NCBI GenBank assembly: GCA_038025085.1
Contig: CM076142.1
Coordinates: 31,658,501 to 31,722,500 of the forward strand
Length of the DNA stretch: 64,000 nucleotides
DNA from: Tetragonia tetragonoides
Lineage: Eukaryota > Streptophyta > Magnoliopsida > Caryophyllales > Aizoaceae
Direction of reading: 5' to 3'
Below the pieces are notes generated by a model. That model saw only the letters and a list, made by a program, of their open reading frames with translations, searched no databases and was not told where the DNA came from. Both the position numbers and the translations under genes were made by a program. Every line of letters begins with the position of its first letter. The stretch's first letter is position 1. Of this stretch, positions 1 to 9,401 are shown one piece after another.

Positions 1-1646
1 CCTATGGGTCTCCCGTACGATATGGGGCGAAAATATTAACGTCGAAAACATTGCGTCCGGGGGCCCAAAACTCGTCCCCTATAGCATTCCCAGGGCCCGG
101 ATGCCGTTTTCGCCTGAATTTTTTTCGGGGGCTCTATTATGGCCGTAGGGGACCCCCGGTGCCCCGGGAGGGGCACCTTGAATCCCAATCTCAGATATCA
201 CCCATGTCGCCCGTTTTTGGGCCAAAACAATTGCATCGCGTAAAACCTCCCTTACAACCCTATCAGGGACCCAATAACCGACCCTAGGGGCCTCCCATGT
301 CCCATAGGGGTCTCCTGTACGATATGGGGCGAAAATATTAACGTCGAAAACATTGCGTCCGGGGGCCCAAAACACGTCCCCTAGAGCATTCCCGGGGCCC
401 AGTTGCCATTTTCGCCTGAAATTTTTTCGAGGGCTCTATCATAGCCCTAGGGGACCTCCGGTGCCCTGGGAGGGCACCTTGATTCCGGAACTCAGATATC
501 ACCCATGTCACTCGATTTTGGGCCAAAACATTGGTATCGCGTAAAACCTCCATTACAACCCTATCACGGACCAAATAACCGACCCTAGGGGTCTCCCATG
601 TCCCATAGGGGTCTCCTGTACGATATGGGGCGAAAATAATAACGTCGAAAACTTTGCGTCCGGGGGTCCAAAATACGTCCCCTAGAGCATTCCCGGGGCC
701 CGGTTGCCGTTTTCGCCCGAAATTTTTTCGTGGGCTCTATTATGCCCCTAGGGGACCCCCTGTGCCCCACGAGGGGCACCTTGATTCCCGAACTCAGATA
801 TCACCCATGTCGCCCGTTTTGGGCCAAAACATTGGCATCGCGTAAAACAACCCTTACAAGCCAATCAGGGACCCAATAACGAACCCTAGGGGCCTCCCAT
901 GTCCCATAGGGGTCTCCCGTACGATATGGGGCGAAAATATTAACGTCGAAAACTTTGCGTTAGGGGGCCCAAGACACGTCCCCTAGAGTATTCCCGGGGC
1001 CCGGTTGCCGTGTTCGCCCGAAATTTTTTCGGGGGCACGATTATGGCCCTAGGGGACCCCCGGTGTCCCAGGAACGTCATCTTGATTCCTAAACTCAGAT
1101 ATCACCCATGCTGTCCGTTTTCGGGCCATAACATTTGCATCGCGTAAAACCGCCCTTACAAGCCTATCAGGGACCCAAAAACCGACCCTAGGGGCCTCCA
1201 ATGTCCCATAGGGGTCTCCTGTACGTTATGGGGCGAAAATATTTACATCGAAAACTTTGCGTCCGGGGGCTCTATTATTGCCCTAGGGGACCACTGGTGC
1301 CCCGGGAGGGTCACCTTGATTCCCGAACTCAGATATCACCCATGTCGCCCGTTTTTGGGCCAAAACATTGGCATTGCGTAAAACCACCCTTACAACCCTA
1401 TCAGGGACCCAAAAACCGACCCTAGGGGCCTCCAATGTCCCATAGGGGTCTCCTGTACGTTATGGGGCGAAAATATTTACATCGAAAACTTTGCGTCCGG
1501 GGGCCCAAAACACGTCCCCTAGAGCATTCTCGGGGCACGATTATGGCCCTAGGGGACCCCCGGTGTCCCTGGAACGTCAGCTTGATTCCTAAACTCAGAT
1601 ATCACCCATGTCGCCCGTTTTCGGGCCATAACATTTGCATCGCGTG
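1..1646 (+). repeat. 301-bp satellite array, block 1
   Basis: Head-to-tail monomers: the landmark GCGTCCGGGGG recurs at about 53, 355, 656 and 957, giving a period near 301 bp. Each monomer runs through GTAAAACCGCCCTTAC, CCCTAGGGG, GGCGAAAATATTAACG, the landmark, a near-perfect palindrome (158-177 in the first monomer) and CAGATATCACCCATGTCGCC, then ends in the hairpin GCCCGTTTTCGGGC beside ACATTGGCATCG, the site where the LINEs insert. Two shortened monomers lie at the right end (about 1259-1640). Open frames on both strands are by-products of few stops in GC-rich DNA. 301 is not a multiple of three, so no frame continues across monomers. Confidence 0.95.
1259..1560 (+). repeat. Two internally deleted satellite monomers
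   Basis: From 1259 the landmark GCGTCCGGGGG runs directly into CTCTATTATTGCCC, skipping about 67 bp that normally separate two GGGGG runs, so the monomer is about 234 bp. In the next one (1493 onward), GCATTCTCGGGGC joins CACGATTATGG, a similar loss between GGGG runs. Slippage or recombination between short G-runs is my inference. Confidence 0.75.
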
Positions 1647-1664
1647 ATTTTTTCTCTCTCTAAA

Positions 1665-1706
1665 ATGCTCTCTCCTCCTCCTCGACAGAGCTCGTTCAAC
1701 CATTAA
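1665..1706 (+). CDS. Upstream ORF in E1 leader (13 codons)
   Basis: ATG at 1665 in the context TAAAATGCTCTC, stop TAA at 1704-1706, 16 nt before the ORF1 ATG. The peptide is MLSPPPRQSSFNH. The same start context, length and terminal His-stop recur in E2, E5, E8 and E11, so it is probably a real leader feature that could modulate ORF1 translation. Translation is not demonstrated. Confidence 0.5.
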   Translation: MLSPPPRQSSFNH

Positions 1707-1721
1707 CATCTCTGAGTTCTA

Positions 1722-3101
1722 ATGGGGAAGAAAGACAAAGCTAAAAGAGGGAATGGGAATCAAGATGACGCTGCGGGAAAATCAGTAGCTCCACCATGTC
1801 CCACAAAAAATGTGACTCAAAGGCAACGAACCAGCAAAAACCAGGAAACCCTAGATCGAGTTATGCGTAATCTTACGGATGAACTGGAGGATTCAGAAGT
1901 TTTGACACCAGATGTACAAACAGAAACAATGCAGCAAATGGAATTAGCAAAGGAAAAAATCGATTCTTGGCTCGAGAAAATGAGGGAGACAGCAAAAAAT
2001 CAATTCTCGTCTGAGGAGGAGGATGAAGGGACAGAGCTGGCCAAACAGCAAGAAACTGCAAACATAGGTAACATCTCAGCTTGGGATAAATTTGACATAA
2101 CAAAACTGAAAAATTCTGGATTTAAACTGGATTTTATTGCACCTGCTATGCATGAGGGTAAACCGGTTGGGGACATTAACCTTTGTGACATTGAATCCGA
2201 AATCAATTACTGGAACCAAGCAATTGTTTGTTATGTAATGGGGTCTAGACCACCAATTACTGTATTTAGTGGATTTCTAAGAAGAATTTGGGCAAAAAGG
2301 GGGATGAACAAAATTGTTATGATGAAAAATGGTTTAGTTTTGGTTCGTTTTGACTCATTGGAGCAGAGGGATGCTGTAATTCAGGAAGGGGTATATCATT
2401 TTGACAACAAACCAATGATAGTTAGGCCATGGTCAGAAAATGTGGACTATGCTCATGAAGAACTGACCTCGGTTCCTATATGGGTTAAATTCCCTGGATT
2501 AAACTTGAAATATTGGAATGCTGTGGGTTTGAGCAAAATTGCAAGCCTTGTTGGAAGACCAATGATGGCAGATAAGAACACAGAACTCAAAGTAGGTATT
2601 CACTATGCCAGAGTGTTAATTGAAGTTGAAATTGGAGGGATATTCCCTGATAAGGTACACTTCAAGAATGAGAAGGGGAATATTGATGAGCAGGAGGTCG
2701 AATATGACTGGAAACCTATCATATGCAGTCACTGTAAACAGCATGGGCATGGTGAACCTGAATGCAGGAAAAAGATTGCTGCTGCAGCACCTGTGATTCA
2801 ACCAGTGCTTGTGCAGAATCAGCAAGCAAACCCTAGGACCCAACAATGGAAGATTGCAGGAAGAGGAAGAGGCAGAATGGGGAATGCAGGGAGAGGGATG
2901 AGAGCTGGAAGAGTGAACAACAGACAATGGCAGCAACAGGCCCAGACACAGAACTCTTTTGATTTACTGCAAAGTGAAGTAGTGCAGGAAGGGCAAAAGG
3001 CAAGAGAAGAAGTAGCAGAACCAGAAATACAGGAGGAATTGAAAATAGATGAGGTGCCACCACATGGAAAATCTCCTATCTTGACAAATAGTCATGGATA
3101 G
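1722..3101 (+). CDS. LINE ORF1 protein (RNA-binding, DUF4283 plus zinc knuckle), E1
   Basis: Complete 459-residue ORF1 beginning MGKKDKAKRG. The first ~115 residues are charged and probably disordered. A DUF4283-like core follows, with landmarks INYWNQAIVCYVMG, FSGFLRRIWAKRG, VYHFDNKPMIVRPW and VPIWVKFPGL. Next is a CX2CX4HX4C zinc knuckle (CSHCKQHGHGEPEC, at about 2732-2773), then an Arg/Gly-rich segment and a Gln/Glu-rich tail. In plant LINEs such proteins bind the element RNA and form the ribonucleoprotein. The start is chosen because all copies share ATGGGGAAGAAAG here. The stop TAG overlaps the ORF2 ATG (3094) by 8 nt. The frame is intact although this element's ORF2 is destroyed, which is unusual among the older copies. 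Whether it is expressed is unknown. Confidence 0.88.
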   Translation: MGKKDKAKRGNGNQDDAAGKSVAPPCPTKNVTQRQRTSKNQETLDRVMRNLTDELEDSEVLTPDVQTETMQQMELAKEKIDSWLEKMRETAKNQFSSEEEDEGTELAKQQETANIGNISAWDKFDITKLKNSGFKLDFIAPAMHEGKPVGDINLCDIESEINYWNQAIVCYVMGSRPPITVFSGFLRRIWAKRGMNKIVMMKNGLVLVRFDSLEQRDAVIQEGVYHFDNKPMIVRPWSENVDYAHEELTSVPIWVKFPGLNLKYWNAVGLSKIASLVGRPMMADKNTELKVGIHYARVLIEVEIGGIFPDKVHFKNEKGNIDEQEVEYDWKPIICSHCKQHGHGEPECRKKIAAAAPVIQPVLVQNQQANPRTQQWKIAGRGRGRMGNAGRGMRAGRVNNRQWQQQAQTQNSFDLLQSEVVQEGQKAREEVAEPEIQEELKIDEVPPHGKSPILTNSHG

Positions 3102-3510
3102 GATTATGTGGTATGAGAGAGGCCTAAATGGCCCTAATAAACAGAAAGACTTGAGTCTTTTCTGGAAAAAAAAAAAACAAAAACAATTGTGGCTTGGTAG
3201 CTCTTAGTAACTAAATAAGGCTAGGTATTGTGGAAAAATGCAAGGATTTTGTTTTCCTTAAAGATATTAATTTTGAAGAAATAGAAACTTGGGGTGAATC
3301 TGTGTATGGGCCACAGGAAATGGAGGAAAGGAAGAAACTAAGGAAGGAGCTCACAGGTTTTGCACTTTAAAATAGAGGTGCAAGGGCCTGCAGGGTTTTT
3401 GAGGGGGCAGATTGCCACTTATATCAACTGGCTATCAGGATCAGAACATAGTAGTGCAGTAGCAACAGGAAGATTACCCAGGAAGGACCAGAGATGGATA
3501 AGGAACCAGT
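3094..3510 (+). pseudogene. ORF2 remnant of E1 (endonuclease start fused to C-terminal tail)
   Basis: ATG at 3094 starts the usual ORF2 (compare RGLNGPNKQ) but is already frameshifted. An A-rich tract follows at about 3166-3180, then degenerate endonuclease sequence; GTGTATGGGCC near 3302 and GAGGAAAGGAAG near 3323 correspond to the VYGLNEKEERK region of intact copies. After about 3390 the sequence jumps to the extreme C-terminus (AGTAGCAACAGGAAG at about 3451, then AGATGGATAAGGAACC). About 3 kb, including the entire reverse transcriptase, is missing. It cannot support retrotransposition. Confidence 0.8.
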
Positions 3511-3983
3511 ATAATTCAACTAAATGTGACCTGCAGGTGATGAAAATCATGCAGGAAGTCCAGAAGGAAAAACAAGAATCAATGGTCAACTGCTCAGCAA
3601 AGAACCCAGGCTCAGCACAGCTCGAGAATCTAGCCAGCAGACAGTATCAGGAGCAGTCTTCAGAAGACCTCAGCAGAAGGAAGCAGAGTAATAGCAAGGA
3701 TGGGATTAAATTAGGAATCTGTAGCAGATTATTTCACTGTATTTTGTATTAGATGTATTTATGTTTTTGCTGTAAGTCAGGTTGTTTTTGTTTATGTTGT
3801 CTCAGAAAGGAGGAGCCACTGGATGTAATGTGGATACTCTAGTACTGCATTAGGGTTGTTTGGTTGTACAGGGATGTAGAAAAAACGAACCCCTACCTAG
3901 TAGGTGGCCTTGGATTTACATTGCCTAGGGACTGTAATCGTGTTACATTACAGTTAGTAATAATACATTTTCTGACTTGCACC
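3511..3983 (+). other. 3' UTR of E1
   Basis: CAG-rich sequence typical of this family (TCAGCAGAAGG-type phrases), then TTTGCTGTAAGTCAG, the conserved block GTAGGTGGCCTTGG, the terminal hairpin at 3931-3954 and CTGACTTGCACC before the A-run. An open frame at 3360-3752 lies across the ORF2 remnant and this UTR and is not considered a gene. Confidence 0.8.
3931..3954 (+). promoter_or_regulatory. 3' terminal stem-loop, E1
   Basis: ACTGTAAT, loop CGTGTTAC, ATTACAGT: 8 Watson-Crick pairs closed by A-U. Confidence 0.6.
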
Positions 3984-3998
3984 AAAAAAAAAAAAAAA

Positions 3999-6900
3999 CA
4001 TTTGCATCGCCTAAAACCGCCCTTACAAGCCTATCAGGGACCCAGTAACCGACACTAGGGGCCTCCCATGTCCCATAGGGGTCTCATGTACGATATGTGG
4101 CGAAAATATTTTTGTCGAAAACTTTGCGTCCGGTGGCCCAAAACACTTCCCCTAGAGCATTCCAGTGGCCCAGTTGCCGTTTTCGCCCGCAATTTTTTCG
4201 GGGGCTCTATTTTGCCCTAGGGGACCACTGGTGCCCCGGGAGGGTAACCTTGATACCCGAACACAGATATCACCCATGTCGCCCGTTTTTGGGCCAAAAC
4301 ATTGGCATTGCATAAAACCGTCCTTACAACCTATCAGGGACCCAATAACCGACCCTAGGCGCCTCCCTTGTCCCAAAGGGGTCTCCTTTACGATATGGGG
4401 CGAAAATATTAGCATCGAAAACTTTGCGTCCGGGGGCCCAAAACACGTCCCCTAGAGCATTCTCGGGGCCAGGTTGCCGTTTTCGCCCGAAATTTTTTCG
4501 AGGGCTCTATTATGGCCCGAGGGGACCCCCGGTGCCCCGGGAGGGCACCTTGATTCCCGAACTCAAATATCACCCATGTCACTCGTTTTTGGGCCAAAAC
4601 ATTGGCATCGCGTAAAACCGCCCTTACAAGCCCATTAGGGACCCAACAATCGACCCTAGGGGCCTCCCATGTCCCATAGGGGTCTCCTGTACGATATGGC
4701 GCGAAAATAATAACGTCGAAAACTTTGCGTCCGGGGGCCCAAAGCACGTCCCCTAGAGCATTCCCGGGGCCCGGTTGCCGTTTTGGCATGAAATTTTTGC
4801 GAGGCTCTATTATGGCCCTGGGGGACCCCCGGTGCCCCGAAAGGGCACCTTGATTCCCGAACTCAGATATCACCCATGTCACCCATTTTTTGGCCAAAGC
4901 ATTGGCGTCGCGTAAAACCGCCCTTTCAACCCTATCAGGGACCCAATAACCGACCCTAGGGGGCTCCCATGTCCCATAGGGGCCTCCCGTACGATATGGG
5001 GCGAAAATATTAACTTCGAAAACTTTGCGTTAGAGGGCCCAAAACACATCCCCTAGAGCATTCCCGGGGCCCAGTTGCCGTTTTCGCACGAAATTTTTTC
5101 GGGGGCTCTATTAAGGCCTTAGGGAACCCCTGGTGCCCCGTGAAGGTCACCTTGATTCCTGAACTCAGATATCAACAATGTCCCCCGTTTTCGGGCCATA
5201 ACATTTGCATCGCATAAAACCGCCCTTACAAGCCTATCAGGGACCCAACAATCGACCCTAGGGGCCTCCCATGTCCCATAGGGGTCTCCAGTACGATATG
5301 GGGCAAAAATATTAACGTCAAAAACTTTGCGTCCGGGGGCCCAAAACACGTCCCCCAGAGCATTCCCGGGGCCCAGTTGCCGTTTTCGCCATAAATTTTT
5401 TCGAGGGCTCTATTATGGCCCTAGGGGACCCCCGGTGCCCCGGGAGGGTCACCTTGATTCTTGATCTCAGATATCACCCATGTCGCCCGTTATTGGGCCA
5501 AAACATTGGCATCGCCTAAAACCTCCCTTACAAGCCTATCACGGACCCAATAACCGACCCTAGGGGCCTCCCATGTCCCATAGGGGTGTCCTGTACGATA
5601 TGGGGCGAAAATATTAACGTCGAAAACTTTGTGTCCAAGGGCCCAAAACACGTCCCCTAGAGCATTCCCAGGGCCAAGTTTGCCGTTTTCGCCCGAAATT
5701 TTTTCGGGGGTCTATTAAGGCCCTAGGAGACCCCCGGTGCCCCGGGAGGGTCAGCTTGATTCCCGAACTCAGATATCACCCATGTCGCCCGTTTTTCGGC
5801 CAAAACATTGACAACGCGTAAAACCGCCCATACAGGACTATCAGGGACCCAATAACCGACCCTAGGGGCCTCCCATGGCCCATAGGGGTCTCCTGTACGA
5901 TATGGGGCGAAAATATTAACGTCGAAAAGTTTGCGTCCGGGGGCCCAAAACACGTCCCCTGGAGCATTCCCAGGGCCCGGATGCCGTTTTCGCCTGAAAT
6001 TTTTTCGGGAGTCTATTACGACCCTACGGGACCCCCACTGCCCAAGGAGGGGCACCTTGACTCCCGAACTCAGATGTCACCCATGTCGCCCGTTTTTGGG
6101 CAAAAACATTGGCATCGCGTAAAACCGCCCTTACATCCCTATCAGGGACCCAATAACTGACCCTAGGGGCCTCCCATGTCCCATAGGGGTCTCCTGTACG
6201 ATATGGGGCGAAAATATTAACTTCGAAACCTGTGCGTCCGAGGGCCCAAATCACGTCCCCTAGAGCATTCCTGGGGCCCGGTTGTCCGTTTTCGCCCGAA
6301 ATTTTTTCGAGGGCTCTATTATGGCCCTAGGGGACCCCCTGTGCCCCGGGAGCGCACCTTGATTCCCGAACTCAGATATCACCCATGTCACCCGTTTTTG
6401 GGCCAAAACATTGGCATCGCGTAAAACCGCCCTTACAACCCTATCAGGGACCCAATAACCGACCCTAGGGGCCTCCCATGTCCCATAGGGGTCTCCCGTA
6501 CGATATGGAGCAAAAATATTAACGTCAAAAACTTTGGGTCAGAGGGCCCCAAACACGTCCCCTAGAACATTCCCGGGGCCCGATTGCTGTTTTCGCAAGA
6601 AATTTTTTTCAGGGGCGCTATTATGGCCCTAGGGGACCCCCGGTGTTCCAGGAAGGTCACCTTGATTCGTGAACTCAAATATCACCCATGTCGCCCGTTT
6701 TCGGGCCATAACATTTGCATCGCGTAAAACCGCCCTTACAAGCCTATCAGGGACCCAATAACCGACCCTAGGGGCCTCCCTTGTCCCATAGGGGTCTCCT
6801 GTACGATATGGGGCGAAAATATTAATGTCGAAATATTGCGTCTGGGGGCCCAAAACACATCCCCTAGAGCATTCCTGGGCCCCGATTGCCGTTTTCGCCG

Positions 6901-7963
6901 GAAATTTTTTCGGAGGTTCTATTATGCCCCAGGGGACCCCCGCTGCACCGGGAGGGTCACCTTGATTCGCGAACTTAGATATCACCCATGTGCCCGGTTT
7001 TGGGCCAAAACATTGGCATCGCGTAAAACCACCCTTACAAGCCTATCAAGGACCCAGTAACCGATCCTGTGGGCCTCCCACGTCCCTTATGGATCTCCCG
7101 TACGATATGGGGCGAAAATATTTACGTTGAAAAGTTTGCGTCCGGGGCCCCAAAACTCGTCCCCTATAGCATTCCTAGGGCCCGGATCCCGTTTTCGCCT
7201 GAATTTTTTTCGGGGGCTCCATTATGGCCCTAGGGGACCCCCGGTACCCCGGGAGGGGCACCTTGATTCCCAATCTCAGATATCACCCATGTCGCCCATT
7301 TTTGGGCCAAAACATTGCATCGCGTAAAACCGCCCTTACAACCCAATCAGGGACCCAATAACCGACCATAGGGGCCTCTCAGGTCCCATAGGGGTCTCCT
7401 GTACGATATGGGGCAAAAATATTAACGTCGAAAACTTTGCGTCCGGGGGCCCAAAACACGTCCCCTAGAGCATTCGTAGGGTCCGGTTGCCGTTTTCGTC
7501 CGAAAATTTTTCGTGGGCTCTATTATGCCCCTAGGGGACCCTCGGTGCCCCGCGAGGGGCACCTTGATTCCCGTTCACAGATATCACCCATGTCGCCTGT
7601 TTTCGGGCCATAACATTTGCATCGCGTAAAACCACCCTTACAAGCCTACCAGGGACCCAATAACCGACCCTATGGGCCTCCCATGTCCAATAGGGGTCTC
7701 CTGTACGATATGGGGCGAAAATATTAACATCGAAAACTTTGCGTCCCGGGGCCCAAAACACGTCCCCTAGAGCATTCCCGGGGCCAAGGATGCCGTTTTC
7801 GCCCGAAAATTTTTTCGGGGGCTCTATTATGGCCCTAGGGGACCCCCGGTGCCCTGGGAGGGGCACCTTGATTCCTAAACTCAGATATCACCCATGTCGC
7901 CCGTTTTCGGGCCATAACATTTGCATCGCAACATTGGCATCGCAACTTTGGCATCGCATAGCG
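3999..7963 (+). repeat. 301-bp satellite array, block 2 (about 13 monomers)
   Basis: The longest uninterrupted satellite block. The target of E1 (about 3999) and the target of E2 (about 7918) are 3,919 bp apart, close to 13 monomers. Monomers vary by a few percent and by small indels. Both target versions occur, CCAAAACATTGGCATCG and CCATAACATTTGCATCG. Bases 7930-7963 are target-like fragments that belong to the 5' end of E2. No gene, tRNA or other mobile element was seen. Confidence 0.93.
7930..7963 (+). repeat. Target-like fragments at the 5' end of E2
   Basis: After the target duplication AACATTTGCATCGC (7916-7929) come AACATTGGCATCGC and AACTTTGGCATCGC, then ATAGCG, before the element start TTTTCTCTCTC at 7964. 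The fragments differ from the flanking duplication (TTTGCAT), so they probably arrived with the element and were not copied from this monomer. Confidence 0.75.
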
Positions 7964-7978
7964 TTTTCTCTCTCTAAA

Positions 7979-8020
7979 ATGCTCCGACCTCTCTCCTCTA
8001 CACCGTCCGTCAGCCATTGA
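7979..8020 (+). CDS. Upstream ORF in E2 leader (13 codons)
   Basis: ATG in AAAATGCTCC, stop TGA at 8018-8020. The peptide is MLRPLSSTPSVSH. It ends 16 nt before the ORF1 ATG, like its counterparts. Confidence 0.5.
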   Translation: MLRPLSSTPSVSH

Positions 8021-8036
8021 CGCACTGTGAGTACCT

Positions 8037-9401
8037 ATGGGGAAGAAAGAGAAGGCAAAGCGAGGGGGAGACAAGCAAGATGACAATGGAGGAAATTCAG
8101 CACCACCAGGTCCGACGAAAACAGCGATTCAGAGACAAAGTCCAAGCATGACCCGAGATAACCTAGATCGGGTTGTGCGTAACCTAACTGACGAATTGGA
8201 GGCACCGGAGGTCATGACACCTGAAACTGTTCAACAGATGGAAATTGCGAGAGAAAAGATCAATTCGTGGTTCTCAAAAATGAAGGAAAAGGCACGAACA
8301 CTCTCTTCGTCTGAGGATGAAGATGACGGCCCAGAACTGACCAAACAGCAAGAGACAGCTACTACAAGTAATATCTCAGCCTGGGATAAATTTGATATAT
8401 CCAAATTATAGAATTCTGGATTTAAATTGGATTTTGTTGAGCCAACTATGCATGAAGGGAAACCTGTAGGGGAAATTAACTACATGGATATAGAATCTGA
8501 AATCAATTACTGGAACAAAGCTGTTGTTTGCTATATTATGGGATCAAAACCACCAATTAATGTGTTAAGTGGGTACTTAAGAAGAATCTAGGCAAATCGT
8601 GGGATGAACAAAATAGCCATGATGAAGAATGGCCTGGTGTTGGTCAGATTTGACTCCATTGAGCAAAGAGATGCTGTAATTCAAGAGGGAGTATACCATT
8701 TTGATAACAAACCTATGATAGTGAGGCAGTGGTCTGAAAATGTGGATTATGCACAGGAAGAATTGAGCTCAGTGCCTATTTGGGTCAAATTTCCTGGTCT
8801 TAATGTGAAATATTGGAATGCTAAGGGGCTGAGCAAGATTGCGAGCCTTGTAGGAAGGCCAATGATGGCAGACAAAAACACAGAGCTCAAAGTAGGGATC
8901 CAGTTTGCTAGAGTTTTGATTGAGGTGGCAGTGGGATCTGAATACCCTAGCAAGGTGCATTACAAGAATGAAAAAGGCAATATTGTGGAACAGGAAGTGG
9001 AATATGACTGGAAGCCTATTCTTTGCAAACACTGCAAGAAATATGGACATACTGAGGAAGAATGCAGAAAGAAAGCAACTGCAGCCCCTGTGCCACAAAC
9101 ATTGCCTGCACAGAAGCCACAAACCTTGCCTCCTAGGTCTCAACACTGGCAGATTGCAAGAAGAGGGAGAGGAAGAGCCTAGAATGCAGGGAGAGGAACA
9201 AGAGCAGGTAGAGGCCAGTATAGGAAAAAACAGCCTACAACTGGCTCTCAGACGCAGAACAGTTTTGAAATCCTGCAAAATGAAGAAGAAGCACATGAGG
9301 CACAGACAGATACACTGGAGCCAGAACAACAGAAAGTTCAGAATGCAGTTGAGGTGCCATTACATGGTAAGTCTCCTACCTTGACTGTTGGTCATGGATA
9401 G
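8037..9401 (+). pseudogene. LINE ORF1, E2 (three in-frame stops)
   Basis: It starts MGKKEKAKRG and would be about 454 residues. In-frame stops are TAG 8409-8411 (AAG in E11), TAG 8589-8591 (TGG elsewhere, in RRIW) and TAG 9180-9182 (TGG in E11). Otherwise the frame is continuous, with the DUF4283-like core and the zinc knuckle CKHCKKYGHTEEEC around 9026-9067. The natural TAG at 9399-9401 overlaps the ORF2 ATG at 9394. It is closely related to ORF1 of E11 (both have DDNGGNSAPPGPTKT). It is dead as a single protein. Confidence 0.9.

Larger units (their letters stand above)
1647..3998 (+). mobile_element. LINE E1: ORF1 intact, ORF2 internally deleted
   Basis: Plant L1-type LINE with its 5' end at TTTTTTCTCTCTCTAAAATG and a 15-base A-run at 3984-3998. 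The target duplication AACATTTGCATCGC flanks it at 1630-1643 and 3997-4010, sharing the variant base TTTGCAT. The leader is about 75 nt and has a small upstream ORF. ORF1 is complete. ORF2 survives as a degenerate start (3094 to about 3390) joined near 3450 to the last codons. The 3' terminal hairpin is at 3931-3954. Protein similarity places it with E4, E5 and E6. Confidence 0.9.

Noticed and set aside
1..1646. LTR retrotransposon or rDNA spacer origin of the 301-bp repeat
   Set aside because: No LTR termini (TG...CA), primer binding site, gag/pol or rRNA sequence seen. The period and head-to-tail order are those of a satellite.
3360..3752. 130-codon frame after E1 ORF1
   Set aside because: It spans the junction of the ORF2 remnant and the 3' UTR. 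The first part is out of the ORF2 frame, and the rest is noncoding CAG-rich UTR.
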